Shown here: one piece after another, positions 31,314-42,130 of the stretch
Layout of the letters: every line of letters starts with the position of its first letter
How positions within the stretch are numbered: position 1 is the stretch's first letter
Source of the DNA: Anopheles merus
Lineage: Eukaryota > Arthropoda > Insecta > Diptera > Culicidae
Length of the DNA: 64,000 nt
NCBI RefSeq assembly: GCF_017562075.2
Contig: NC_054082.1
Coordinates: forward strand, 59,874,906-59,938,905
Direction: 5' to 3'
Notes under the pieces: model-generated
Databases searched by the model: none
Seen by the model: the letters and a program-made list of their open reading frames with translations, nothing else
Told to the model about the DNA's origin: nothing
Position numbers and translations under genes: made by a program

Positions 31314-31485
31314 ATTACGTTATGCACGTCAAACCTGTGTCACAACGATACGGGATCAACAGACGTCAGCATCTAAGATGGTTAACAAGACGTTAGAAGG
31401 TTACGTGCGACCTTGCAACTCTAGAAAGGTCCTCTTTTGATATCTGGTGCTCGATAAATACAGTCCTTAAATTTCAACTTGTAAT
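31314..31485 (+). repeat. 3' LTR, 172 bp
   Basis: Matches the 5' LTR apart from small indels: it lacks GACGTCTAAAC near its start and has an extra TTACGTGCGACC in the middle. The indels show some age. Confidence 0.85.
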
Positions 31486-31486
31486 T

Positions 31487-31489
<3 letters not shown>

Positions 31490-31585
<96 letters not shown>

Positions 31586-31613
31586 TATATGTTTATATGT
31601 TTATATGTTTATG
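31490..31613. repeat. AT microsatellite with a GTTTATAT run
   Basis: About 90 bp of alternating AT followed by four units of GTTTATAT. The TATA target duplication of the LTR element lies at its left edge. Confidence 0.9.
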
Positions 31614-31775
31614 TATTAATCCATCGGGATCTTGAAGATCCTACATGAATGTACTTAAATTAGTGCTTATAGACTATGTAAGGTACATAAATCGATCAGG
31701 TGTAGGAGGAGGTCAGGGATCAGGGAGAAGAGGTGCACAAGAATAGAAAATGTATTTTGAAAAAAAAAAAAAAAT

Positions 31776-34338
31776 ATTACGTAAGTTGTGTCCTGAGTCT
31801 ATCTTTAAAAACATTCTGTGGCATGTTGAAATCAAATATTGGTTCCCTCTAGACACTATATTCTCTAGGTGATCGTTAAATGTTAAACGTGTGTCGAGAA
31901 TGATCCCAAGGTCGCGGAATGTATCGGTGCGTTCAACGGATATGTTATCGATCTGGTAGTTAAATCGTGTGCAAGACCGAGAACGGTAAAAAGACAAAAC
32001 ACGACATTTTTCGATACATAGCACCATTGCATTATCACGGCACCATATGCTAAACAGGTTGATGGCATGTTGAAGATTGATGCAGTCATTGGTATCGTTG
32101 ATAGTAGCGAACAGCTTAACGTCATCGGCAAACAGAAGAAAACGGTGTTTAGCTAGCAATTGCCCTACATCGTTTATATAAAGAATGAAGAGCAGCGGGC
32201 CCAAATTGCTGCCTTGAGGCACCCCTGAGGTGCCAAGCACATCTCTAGATGTATGATCGTTTACCTTGATCTTGTATGAGCGTTCTGTGAGGTAGGAATG
32301 CAACCACTTAACTATTTGTTCCGAAAACCCTAATTTGTGCAATTTGGCGATTAAAATGTCGTGTGAGATGAGGTCGAAAGCAGCTTTGAGATCAGTGTAA
32401 ATAGCATCCACTTGACCTCCGGAGTCGAGATTACGTTTGCAGAAACTAACGAATTCAGTGAGGTTCGTTAATGTTGAACGTTTGGGTACGAACCCGTGTT
32501 GGTTATCCATAATATAATTCGATGTAGCGGAGAGCATAGGGCTGTAAAGCAGAAGCTCAAAAGCTTTTGACACCGCACATAGTGATGTGATACCGCGATA
32601 GTTTGAAGCACATGAGCGATCCCCTTTTTTAAATATTGGTACCATCCACGAGGTCTTCCATAAGCGTGGGAAAATACCGGAACTGAATGACGTGTTGTAT
32701 ATGTTTGTTAATATAGGTGCTAGGGATTGATAGCATTTACTGATGATGAAACTCGGAATGCCATCGGGACCAGGAGCTGTAGATGGTTTAAGGCTTTTGA
32801 GGCACTTTTCTACTGTGCGTATATCAAACGTAGGAATGGTGTAATCAATCATGTTTAGAGGTGTGTAAGATGTGGCCCTTGAGATCACCGTTTGATCTAC
32901 AATTGGGGTGGAGAAGGCATCGGAAAATCGTTCAGCAAAAATGTTGCAAATATCTTCGGGTGACGTGCCCACGGAATCATTATATTTGATTGTGCTTGGA
33001 ACTACGTTTGAGCGTCGTCTGCTGTCGATGAAGCGCCAAAATTTTCGGGGATATCGGAGAAGGTACCTTTCGATTGAAGATATATATTGCTTATATCTTG
33101 ATCGGTTATACTGACGGTATGCATGTATAGCGTTGTTACGATTTTCCCTAGTGATATTATTTCTCAAAAAACGGTGTCGTCTAATGGCTTTGTTTTTGGC
33201 TCGTTTGAGGATGATAAGCCTGTTATTACTCCATGCTGGAGAGCGTTTCTGGTGCATAATTGGCGTACAGGATTGTAGAGCATCTTTCATGTAAATCGTG
33301 AAAGCATGAACAGCGTCGTCAACAGATGGAAAGTTGGAGCAGTTAAAAGTAGAACCGAATAGAAATATTCTTTCCTACAGTTCGACGATATTAGCCTTTG
33401 AGTAATTTAATCGTTGCTGATATGTGTTGCTTGGATGGGAGCTAGACGCATGATGATCATAGTGACGTATTGACCATTCGAGTGCAGGATGATAATTATC
33501 GAGCTTGAGCAGGGCCGGTTCGGATTTAGACACGGCAGAACAGATCTCAGCGGCGTTGGAGTTAGCAAAAATTAGGTCGAGATGTCGGTCCATGGAGTTT
33601 CTAACGTTGCTTAACTCATAAAGGCCGTTTGCTGCCATACCATCGATGAAAATATGATTATTTCGAGACTTAGATGACGGTTTATAGTGCATGAAAGTGG
33701 AGAGCAATGGTACATCCTCGACATCGGCTGGATTGAGTTTGGACCACGTAATGTCCCATTTGTTAGAATCTCCAGCGACAAGCAGAAGATCGTTATCTCT
33801 CATGCGTGATGAAATTTCGCGTATACTTTCCAGATGTTTGTTAACAATTATGTCGTTATATGCGTTGTACGGTGGAATATACATGGCACCGATATAAACA
33901 AAAATATTGCCCAATCGAATTTTGACCCACAACTGTTCCATAGTTCGATCCGTCGGTGTAATTTCGCAAGATGAGAGAGAGCGAGAGCAGGCTATTAGAA
34001 CACCACCTTCTCTTCTTTGGCTCAACAACCGATACCGGTCAAAGGCCTGCCAACACACTTGTGGGGTTGGCTTTCAGTGACTTATTGATTTCCCCCCATA
34101 GCAGGATAGTCAGTCCTACATATGGCGTCACGGTCTATTTGGGGCTTGAACCCATGATGGGCATGTTGTTAAGTCGTACGAGTTGACGACTGTACCATGA
34201 GACCGGCTCAATTAGAACACCACCACCGATGGAGAAAGTGCTGTTAGTGGTGGTTCTATCGCATCGGTAAATAGAATAGCGATCGTCGTTGAATAACTCA
34301 TTGTTTATGTTATTGTTCAACCAGGTTTCAGTTAATAT
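31776..34338 (-). pseudogene. CR1-like LINE ORF2: endonuclease and RT
   Basis: From 34338: ILTETWLNNN, IGGGVLIACS (SINE inside), FVYIGAMYIPPYN, LLVAGDSNKWD, RHLDLIFANSNA and LDNYHPALEW (endonuclease). One in-frame TAG near 33375 separates it from the RT: STAPGPDGIPSFIISK, MVPIFKKGDRSCASNYRGI, YTDLKAAFDLISHD (motif A), TSGVPQGSNLGPLLF, LFADDVKLFA (active site) and FRDLGIILDTRL. All catalytic residues are present, so the TAG, the insertions and the missing C-terminus are the only clear lesions. It cuts and copies by target-primed reverse transcription. Confidence 0.85.
34008..34210 (-). mobile_element. SINE inserted in the LINE endonuclease
   Basis: A 203-bp full-length copy with a 14-bp duplication ATTAGAACACCACC (33994-34007 and 34211-34224). 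The head GAGCCGGTCTC and the B box GGTTCAAGCCC are on the minus strand; the tail is AAGAAGAGAA. The LINE frame resumes exactly across it. Confidence 0.95.
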
Positions 34339-35153
34339 TGTAATGGGTTAGGCGATAGCTACGGTCGCCATATGATGAGCGTACAACTGTACCTCAAGTA
34401 ACCGTCGCGATAGGTCAGTTTTTACTGACATGAGCCGAAGTGGAATAAGACTTTGTTCGAAGCGGACTTTTCAACACTTGATCGTCCAGACGATCATAGA
34501 AACCTTTAGGAGGTTTCCCTTACTGGAAACGTTGGAGTTTAGAAGCCTTACCTTGGGTAGGGGGACATAACTAAACTCTTGAAATAAGTTGGAAGGCGAA
34601 GTATTAGGAAGCGTAACGTCCTATCTTGGCAGTCCGAACGAATCTGACTTGCCACGGTCGGATTTGGTTTTATTTAAACTCAATAAGTTTCGTACATTTG
34701 GTTTTGGAATGTGTTTTTGTCCTAATTAAAGGTTATTGATATGAGGTGCAATTTATACATTATATTGGAGTGAGGTGTCTATGTTTTTACGAAGGTTCTG
34801 GAAAGTATAAACTGTTCTAGCTAAAGAACGGGTGCGTTCGTCGATCTTTGCCTACACTGCGCTTTTAGCAATAAGTTGCTATGCGTTCTCTGTTTGTCCA
34901 CTTTGCTGCAGTAACGCTTGAATTGCTTATGTTGCCCGTTTCGGTTGTTTTTGATAAGTGTGTCACGTCTGTTATTTGTTTGAATGGACGGCCTGAACTC
35001 TTCCGGTTGCGGTGCTATGGTATGATCTGATTTGCTGAATGTGTTATAATGAATGTGTAACAATGGTGTGGTTTGGCTTTCTAAAGTGTGTTATAATGTG
35101 TCTATAGCTGATAGTGTGTATTATAATAAGTTATGTATAGCAGATATGCTACA
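34339..35153 (-). repeat. 3' LTR, 815 bp
   Basis: Minus strand TGTAGCATATCTGC...CCCATTACA. Same family as the solo LTR at 13429-14222. Confidence 0.95.
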
Positions 35154-35277
35154 CCTCCTCCCTTTAGGAGAATAACGAAAATAATGAAATTGTTTGAAGT
35201 TATTCTTTTTCATTTAATTTAACTGAGTTGTTGCTATATTTTTTTTTTGATTTACTTATAAAATCATTTCTTATTTC

Positions 35278-37089
35278 TTAAGGTGGGTAATATTTTATGT
35301 AAATAGATCTAATATCTAGAGGTAATGGATTGAGAATATTTAATTTTCTTATGAAATATTTTGATTTTTCTATAAATAGTTTTTTTAGCTCGTTTATAGA
35401 GTTTTCTGATTTTATAGATGTTATTACTTTTAGCCTGTAGATAACATTATGAAATTTTACCAGGAGCTCTTTTAGATATTTTTGGTAAGTAATAGTTCTT
35501 CTTGGTTCTTTCACATTTACATCACATAATGTGGAATAATTCATTTTTCTAGCCGTTTTATCCTGGCAATATAATTCATTGTTTAGTTCTTTTATATACT
35601 TCTTCTTTGATTTGATGCTACGTTTTCTTCTCATAATATGTTTTAGCTCGGTTGCATGATTTTCGTTACAAGGAATCTCATTATTTATTTCCGTTTTATC
35701 TAGCAGTGATAAACTATCTGTTACTTGTTCTTGAACAATATTTTTCTCGTTGTCATTACTTGTTGTAATCATTTGCATATGTTGTTTGTTTTCATGTTTA
35801 TAATCATGGTTAGTATCATTTTCACATTCTTTTGTTAAGTAATTATTCTCCTTAAATATTCTTTCAGAGTCTCTTGACCCTATCATACCATTAATTGTTT
35901 CATTATTTAATGCATTTCTTCTTTTTAATTTATCTTCAAATTTTCTGTTACTATAGTTCGTTTTGCTTTTAATATTTTTATAATCTTTATGAGTTTGATC
36001 GTTCATTTGATTCGTATTTATATAGTTTTCGTATTTTAGATTGTAAGTACGACTTTTATGTTGTTTAATATTATTATTCAACTGTGTATGATTGGTTTGT
36101 TCTGTTTTTATATAAAAGCATTTGATTTTTTTGGAATTGTTTTGACTACTGTTGTTATAGTTGTATTCGCGATTATTATATCCTTGGTTAACTTGATTGT
36201 TACTGCTACAATTGTTTAACTGAGAGTGGCGTTTATAGAAACTGTAATTGTTATTATTTCTATAACTGTAGTTGTCGGATGGCGTTTGAGTTGTTATTGA
36301 TTGATTAAAATTTGGGTAAATTTGATAATTAATTAGGGTATCTTTATGTTGAAAATGCCTATTGTTGCTTCTATTGTTGTTCTGTCCATATTTAACGGGT
36401 GGGAACCTGGGTGGGTTTTGTGTATGAAATCTGTTATTATTTGGGAATTCGTTGAAATTGTTACTTCCCTGGTAGTTGTTTCCATACCCTCTATTGTTCC
36501 TGGTAGCGTTTGAATATAGGATCTTTATATGATCATTCTTTCCCTTTTTCATTCTGTCTTCTAGCTCCAACTCTACTGCTCGCTCTATTGCTTCATGCAA
36601 GGTTTCGAATTTACTCGATCTCATTATAATTTTGGTCTCAAAATCTTTGAGTCCATAACTCAATGCACTGATTCCTGATTTAGTTGCTTTTTTTCTGGCT
36701 ACTTCTGGTGCTATCTCTTCTGCAATGTATGCTTCTTCTAGTTGTTGGGTTAGTTTTTCAATAACGCTTCCAAAATCTTCTATGGTTCCCGTCTGTTTAG
36801 TACTATCCATTTTCAATACTATGATCTCTGGTGTTACCTTTATGCTGCACCTGTTTTGTAATTTGCTAACTATTTCTTCAATTGAGGTTGGGGTTTTCCC
36901 TACGACACTTCGCGCTTTTCCTGTAAGACGTCCTAATACCAGTTCTATTATTGTTTCTTTATTTTCTGGATTTACTATTTTCTTTAGTACGTTTAAATTT
37001 GACACCACCTCTTTCAAATCTTTCTCATTACCGTCATATTTTGATATGAGAGAAGTGGTGATTTTAATCAATTCCATAATTTGAGCCAT
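35278..37089 (-). CDS. Gag-like protein with a long novel C-terminal extension
   Basis: 603 residues from the Met at 37089. Residues 1-190 or so match the mdg1-like gag of the neighbouring element (ELIKITTSLISKYDGNEKDL, GKARSVVGKTPTSIEEIV, SALSYGLKDFETKIIM, RGYGNNYQGSNN). Residues 190-330 are Asn/Tyr/Gln-rich and probably disordered. The last 270 residues are basic and Asn/Lys-rich and match no retroelement enzyme I know; there is no zinc knuckle, no D-T-G and no YxDD. The usual N-terminal 100-110 residues are lost upstream through a deletion with a frame change near 37110. The whole frame is free of stops. Confidence 0.7.
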   Translation of the reverse strand: MAQIMELIKITTSLISKYDGNEKDLKEVVSNLNVLKKIVNPENKETIIELVLGRLTGKARSVVGKTPTSIEEIVSKLQNRCSIKVTPEIIVLKMDSTKQTGTIEDFGSVIEKLTQQLEEAYIAEEIAPEVARKKATKSGISALSYGLKDFETKIIMRSSKFETLHEAIERAVELELEDRMKKGKNDHIKILYSNATRNNRGYGNNYQGSNNFNEFPNNNRFHTQNPPRFPPVKYGQNNNRSNNRHFQHKDTLINYQIYPNFNQSITTQTPSDNYSYRNNNNYSFYKRHSQLNNCSSNNQVNQGYNNREYNYNNSSQNNSKKIKCFYIKTEQTNHTQLNNNIKQHKSRTYNLKYENYINTNQMNDQTHKDYKNIKSKTNYSNRKFEDKLKRRNALNNETINGMIGSRDSERIFKENNYLTKECENDTNHDYKHENKQHMQMITTSNDNEKNIVQEQVTDSLSLLDKTEINNEIPCNENHATELKHIMRRKRSIKSKKKYIKELNNELYCQDKTARKMNYSTLCDVNVKEPRRTITYQKYLKELLVKFHNVIYRLKVITSIKSENSINELKKLFIEKSKYFIRKLNILNPLPLDIRSIYIKYYPP

Positions 37090-37671
37090 TTCAAATTGGT
37101 TCTCTGATAATGTCGTAAATTTCCTAAGTATTTGCCCTTAATGTTGTTAATGCACAGAGCCTGTAGTTGTTCAGCTGTTTCGCCTGATCATAAATTATAT
37201 CTGATTTTTTTAATATATTTTCTAATAGTTTTTGCATCATTCAGTTTCGTTATTGTTAGTATTGTTATAGTCTATAGATAATTAAAGTAAATTCCTGACC
37301 TGTTTTTTTTGTTGCTATTTTTGCACATTTATGCAGTCTCATCAGTAAAATTTTAAATTTACGGTACCTTTTTTTAAATACATAGCATGTATTTTTGTTG
37401 TTGCTGCTCATGATGATGCTACGCTCGTTACCGGTGCTTGGTGTTTTAATCCGTGCTTGGTGTTTGATATGAATTTCTATGATGTCATCAGTCGTCGTTC
37501 GATGTCTTGTCGGGATTGGGACCCTTTGTCCATTCGTGTCTGCCAATCCATATTGGGCAGTGAGCTCGTCTCGTCTTTTCGTCTTCCACGTTGGGAACGG
37601 TTGTTCCATTCAATCACCCTGGTTACATCTCGTGGGCCGTAGTCTCGCCGTTCACTCTATCACCTTTTAGA
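37090..37671 (-). other. Leader of the gag-only element with gag N-terminal remnant
   Basis: The minus strand around 37240-37130 reads MQKLLENILKKSDIIYDQAK and RLCALTTLRANT-stop, matching the gag start of the element at 42785. A 114-codon frame (37609-37265) with IPTRHRTTTDDIIEI and a basic C-terminus is open but unrecognised. Confidence 0.5.
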
Positions 37672-38822
37672 CAGTGGCGGATTTAACGGTACGCGGACTG
37701 AGCGGCCGCGGGGGGCCCCGTCAATTTAGGGGCCCCGTGAATGGTAATTCCAGCATATGCAAAAATGTGTACAGTAGCCTCATCGAAAACTTCTGTGCCC
37801 AATAGGGGCCTCATGGACGAAGAGACTCATACTTGGTGTTTAAAAATGATCTAGAGCTATCGCTTGATATTTTTTTATTATATCGTTTCCTAGACTTGAA
37901 AAAGACATCAAGTATAATTATTCGTTGTTAGGCAGTGTGTTAGATCGTCATCAAAAAGTTTGTGATCTAGTTTACACTGTACTCTAGTTTAAATTTCCAT
38001 TTACACGTTGACAACACTGTTAACAAGGCATACAAGATGCTAGACAATTCCGTGAATGTAATGATGTCTTATGTCTTAAGTCGTTGTTTACTGGTGTGCT
38101 CGTGCATGGAATATTGCTCAATTCTTTGGTTTCCGAATTTTACTACGATGATTAACACAATAGAGGCAATAAAACGGAAGTTTACAAGACTTGCCTTAAA
38201 AGGTGACCAATTCGGAGGACTTAGAACCATACCAAATTATCGCTCACGTTGCCTTCTGCTTGGCCTATAGAAGCTCAAACACCGTTTTAAGGTAAAACAG
38301 TGTATTTGTTGCTAAAGTATTCGTCTAAAAACGAATTAGACCTTTTTTTATTCTAGAATAGCAACATCTACGTACCATCGAGACCTCTTCGCTCTCATAA
38401 CTTGCTTGTTGGTGAGAGCAGACATACCTTATATGGATACAATGAGCCGTTACTAGCTATGTCAAGGCAATTCAATACACGGTCCTATCACTTTGATTTA
38501 ATTCAAAGACCAACATTTAAAGAGAATATTTTACTAATTTGCAATTTTGGCGACACCAGATTAAGGCAGATGTTAGGGGAATAAGTCAGGGATTAGGTGT
38601 TAAATAATTAGTAATAATAAATTAATAAATTAAATTATTGATTAATAAATAAATTAATAACCTATCCGAGTAGTTCAGGGAAAAACCCCCCGGCAGCAAA
38701 CCATCACGCTGAGTTTAAAACAAAGCCAAGTGTAATACCCTCCCTCACCCTCGCTCGACACCAACAGGGGGCCTCAACTTCTTTTACCGCTTAGGGCCCC
38801 CGATACCCTAAATCCGCCACTG
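37672..38822. mobile_element. Non-autonomous hAT element carrying a LINE fragment
   Basis: Terminal inverted repeats CAGTGGCGGATTTA...TAAATCCGCCACTG and a perfect 8-bp target duplication CTTTTAGA (37664-37671 and 38823-38830) define it as hAT. Sub-terminal GC-rich runs (GGGGGGCCCC and GGGCCCCCGA) also pair. No transposase is present. The centre (about 37980-38590) is LINE RT sequence. Confidence 0.9.
37980..38590 (+). pseudogene. LINE ORF2 C-terminal fragment inside the hAT element
   Basis: Reads CSCMEYCSILWFPNFTTMI, IEAIKRKFTRLALKGDQFGG and PNYRSRCLLLGL, then YNEPLLAMSRQFNTRSYHFD. These match the C-terminus of CR1-like ORF2 in the copy at 52.6-53.3 kb (LEYTCVIWSPVY, IQRRFTRIVF, RCTLLGLAKLEHRL). 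Stops and frameshifts are present. An AT-rich LINE-like 3' end follows. It is either a LINE inserted into the hAT element or a captured fragment. Confidence 0.75.
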
Positions 38823-39392
38823 CTTTTAGATGAACATCATTTTTACATACGTATCGCTAATGGTAACTGCACTGTGTCTGTATGATGGTGACATCGTTAT
38901 TTGTTATTTCCGCTTACGTTGGACTTTATGCGTTCCGTCTCACTTCAAGTCTGCTCTACTTTGCAAACCGATCACTTAAGTGTTTATTTATAACTTGTTG
39001 CATTTCTGCACGTTGGGGTAGGTTGTCACTAACCTTTTTTGCATAATAACGCATAGTTGTTGTTCACCGTATACATTATTTTTTTCAAACGGTTCATCAC
39101 TTATATTTTCGATGAATTGTCATTTTATACACCACACTCTACTTGTTTCTGGCCGTTCAATTATCGTTATTGTTTTTTTATATATATATGAGTCACTTGT
39201 GCCAGCTGCGTTGTAGAATGTTCCATATAAATTAGCACATTTGACACTTTTTGCACTTTCCGTCGAATGCCGGTTATGGTCACAATACTTTTGATTCGTC
39301 ATACGACACTTACGCTGTACGTTACCGTTGTACGTATCACATTTTGCTTGAATTCACTTTGTTAACAAATCTGCCCGTCGATTGCAGATTAT
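38823..39392 (-). other. 5' leader of the gag-only element
   Basis: Between primer site and hAT insertion. A 60-codon frame (39302-39120) begins MTNQKYCDHNRHSTESAKS; it has no membrane segment and I do not recognise it. It occupies the position of the small membrane ORF of the 41-48 kb element but is not similar to it. Confidence 0.4.
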
Positions 39393-39406
39393 GGTCACGG
39401 TCGCCA

Positions 39407-40221
39407 TGTAATGGGTTAGGCGATAGCTACGGTCGCCATATGATGAGCGTACAACTGTACCTCAAGTAACCGTCGCGATAGGTCAGTTTTTACTGACATG
39501 AGCCGAAGTGGAATAAGACTTTGTTCGAAGCGGACTTTTCAACACTTGATCGTCCAGGCGATCATAGAAACCTTTAGGAGGTTTCCCTTACTAGAAACGT
39601 TGGAGTTTAGAAGCTTTACCTTGGGTAGGGGGACATAACTAAACTCTTGAAATAAGTTGGAAGGCGAAGTATTAGGAAACGTAACGTCCTATCTTGGCAG
39701 TCCGAACGAATCTGACTTGCCACGGTCGGATTTGGTTTTATTTATACTCAATAAGTTTCGTACATTTGGTTTTGGAATGTGTTTTTGTCCTAATTAAAGG
39801 TTATTGATATGAGGTGCAATTTATACATTATATTGGAGTGAGGTGTCTATGTTTTTACGAAGGTTCTGGAAAGTATAAACTGTTCTAGCTAAAGAACGGG
39901 TGCGTTCGTCGATCTTTGCCTACACTGCGCTTTTAGCAATAAGTTGCTATGCGTTCTCTGTTTGTCCACTTTGCTGCAGTAACGCTTGAATTGCTTATGT
40001 TGCCCGTTTCGGTTGTTTTTGATAAGTGTGTCACGTCTGTTATTTGTTTGAATGGACGGCCTGAACTCTTCCGGTTGCGGTGCTATGGTATGATCTGATT
40101 TGCTGAATGTGTTATAATGAATGTGTAACAATGGTGTGGTTTGGCTTTCTAAAGTGTGTTATAATGTGTCTATAGCTGATAGCGCGTATTATAATAAGTT
40201 CTGTATAGCAGATATGCTACA
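39407..40221 (-). repeat. 5' LTR, 815 bp
   Basis: Same length as the 3' LTR with about eight substitutions; followed on the minus strand by the TGGCGACCGTGACC primer site. Confidence 0.95.
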
Positions 40222-40310
40222 ATATTACGATTTTGTATTCAGTTTCTGAAAGTACTAGTCTAAGATCATTCAGTTTTTTACGCAAGCCTCGAACATTTTG
40301 GTAATACATT
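40222..40310 (-). pseudogene. CR1-like LINE ORF2, endonuclease N-terminus
   Basis: Reads YYQNVRGLRKKLNDLRLVLS then ETEYKIVI, the first strand and helix of the endonuclease, and is cut by the LTR element at 40221. The frame continues at 34338 with LTETWL, so it is the same gene. Confidence 0.85.
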
Positions 40311-40348
40311 GGTAGGTATGTTGTTGTTGTGTTGTTGATATTCAATTG

Positions 40349-41134
40349 CTATTCATCTGACGGACCGGCTTCCGCAGAATCATCAGTCCGTTTAGTGTTA
40401 ACTCGTCGCGGTCTTTTTTTAGGAGCGGCTAAGCATTCAGGAGGAGATCTGATAGGTGTAGTGGTGACAAGCATTCGCTCGTTGAGATCCTGCTGTGGTT
40501 CAGTTGTAAACAAACCTGCATCTGTAGTGGTCATAGCAGGAGAAGAAATCGGACTAGGCTGCGAGTGCATATCTGTAGTGGTGTTTGATATCGGAGCGCT
40601 TATTCCGGACCGTGAGAGTGGATTGTGATAGCTGTCTGCAGCGAGAGTGGCAGGGTGATCGTGTGTGAGTTGATGTATCGAGTTAGTATCGGTGACGGCG
40701 CGTGTATTGGGATTGTTATTGTTGTTGTTCCGGTAGTCACGAAACTCTCGGTATGTTAGAGCGGAGGGCCATGTCTCAGGTGATAGAGCCTTACTGCGCA
40801 AAGTGGCCGGTATGCCCACTTTGAATGAGATGAATGAGAGTGTACTTGTGTTAGCGCCGAATTTCGTCAGGCGGTGAACAAACACATCCCGCTTGTCAAG
40901 CGCTAAACGTACCTGCACCATATGAGAAATTTGCTCAGTGGTAACTGATGGGGCGAAACGTGTAAAGAAAAGCCACATACGCGTATTAGTGTGTGGAATG
41001 CTATCCAGTGTATCTGAAGCAAGCGGTGATCCCGATCCTCTTAGTAGTGGTGTTTGCAGGTTGTTAAGTGGTGTTTTGTTGATGTAGGATGTCGGTTTGA
41101 TTGCACTTACACTAAGTGAGGCCGCCAAAGATGG
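40349..41134 (-). pseudogene. LINE ORF1, C-terminal part
   Basis: Reads SLAASLSVSAIKP, RMWLFFTRFAPSVTTEQISH, LSFISFKVGIPATLRSKALS and LTYREFRDYR, then a Thr/Pro-rich and basic tail (KKRPRRVNTKRTD). It continues in frame from the N-terminal part at 48528 once the LTR element is removed. Open to its natural stop. Confidence 0.85.
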
Positions 41135-41945
41135 TGTAGCATGCACATGCACATGCTATACTGTTTTCAATCAGTTCACACACATTTCTTATTACACTTA
41201 ATAAACACAAAATTGTCAACACAACACAACACACAAAAAGACCAAATTCCAACCACTCAAGATACCAACACAACCCAAACCACATAAATAACCTTACGTC
41301 AGGAATTGTAAGTCAGCAGAAAAACCCTTATCCAAAAACACTTAAAACACACAAGCGACACACAACCCCGGAGGTGCGAAAAAAACCTTACCCAGCACAA
41401 AACGCTTCAAGTGGGTAAAGCGTAAATACACAGCATTGCATAATAGCAACCAACAGTTAATAAATAATGAAATAGGAGACACCGTACCTCGTGTGTACAA
41501 ACAGAACCGTAAGCGTAGGAAACAAAACACCGCGTAAGCGTCAGAACCCAGAACTGACCTTACATAATAAGCACAACCATATGTAAACTCAAAACTTGAC
41601 ATTCAGCATAATTGACACAAAATAGAAAGTAAAGTAAAACCAAATCTAACTAAAAGGAAATGAATCGTATAAATAAAGATGTAAGATGAGACCGAGCACT
41701 GCTCAGTTACACACAGTACGCACAGTGACACGGATCAGTGGAGCCGTTTAAGTCTTATCGTAATTTGCACAAACAACACAAATATGTTAAATTAATTCAT
41801 TGTGTCCACTCGTTACCTGGAGCCCTGATGGCTCCCAGTGATCATCCGAAACTAATGCTTTGTTTTTGACGAATTGACCTCGCGAGTGATGTTTAATCCT
41901 TCTGCACCGCTGCTCTAACAATTGCAAACTGTTCCGAATAGTACA
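41135..41945 (+). repeat. 5' LTR of the mdg1-like element
   Basis: TGTAGCATGCACATGCACAT ... CCGAATAGTACA, 811 bp. Its first bases resemble the LTR of the gag-only family (TGTAGCAT...), and both sit next to the same primer-site type. Confidence 0.95.
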
Positions 41946-42130
41946 TGGCGACCGTGACAGGACTGTAATCTTCGGATGTGCAAAAAAAAGTGAGGAATGA
42001 AACTTCAAACACGGACAAAAAGTGCAAAGTGGAAACGTTTTATAAAAATCGCAAGTGCTTCTGAAATGACTTGGAAAGTGATTAATTACCAACAATAGTG
42101 AACTACGAGTGAAAACCAATCATTTTCAAA

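Larger units (their letters stand above)
26944..31485 (+). mobile_element. Gypsy-lineage (17.6/297-like) LTR element, defective, no env
   Basis: LTRs at 26944-27111 and 31314-31485, both ATTACGTTATG...CTTGTAAT, with a TATA duplication (26940-26943, 31486-31489). The primer site TGGCGCAGCCGTTCGG starts at 27112. Gag, a truncated RT and an integrase follow; RNase H and the RT catalytic core are largely missing. No env ORF fits in the 270 bp between integrase and the 3' LTR. Insertion into TATA runs is typical of this group. Confidence 0.85.
34339..40221 (-). mobile_element. Gag-only mdg1-related LTR element (non-autonomous)
   Basis: LTRs of 815 bp at both ends (about eight differences), target duplication ATAT (34335-34338, 40222-40225), primer site TGGCGACCGTGACC (tRNA-Arg type, 39393-39406) and polypurine tract GGGAGGAGG beside the 3' LTR. 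Between them lie one 603-codon frame and a hAT insertion, but no protease, RT or integrase. The gag is clearly related to that of the mdg1-like element at 42.8-43.9 kb. It needs pol in trans. Confidence 0.9.

Noticed and set aside
34821..35063. An 80-codon frame repeated exactly at 39889-40131
   Set aside because: Same situation: LTR sequence, no domain, identical only because the LTRs are near-identical.
37457..37670. Plus-strand frames of 61-63 codons
   Set aside because: Antisense to the leader of the gag-only element, without domains.
41342..41602. An 86-codon frame in the LTR, repeated at 47882-48184
   Set aside because: It lies inside both copies of an LTR, has no known domain, and the two copies differ in length because of a one-base indel.
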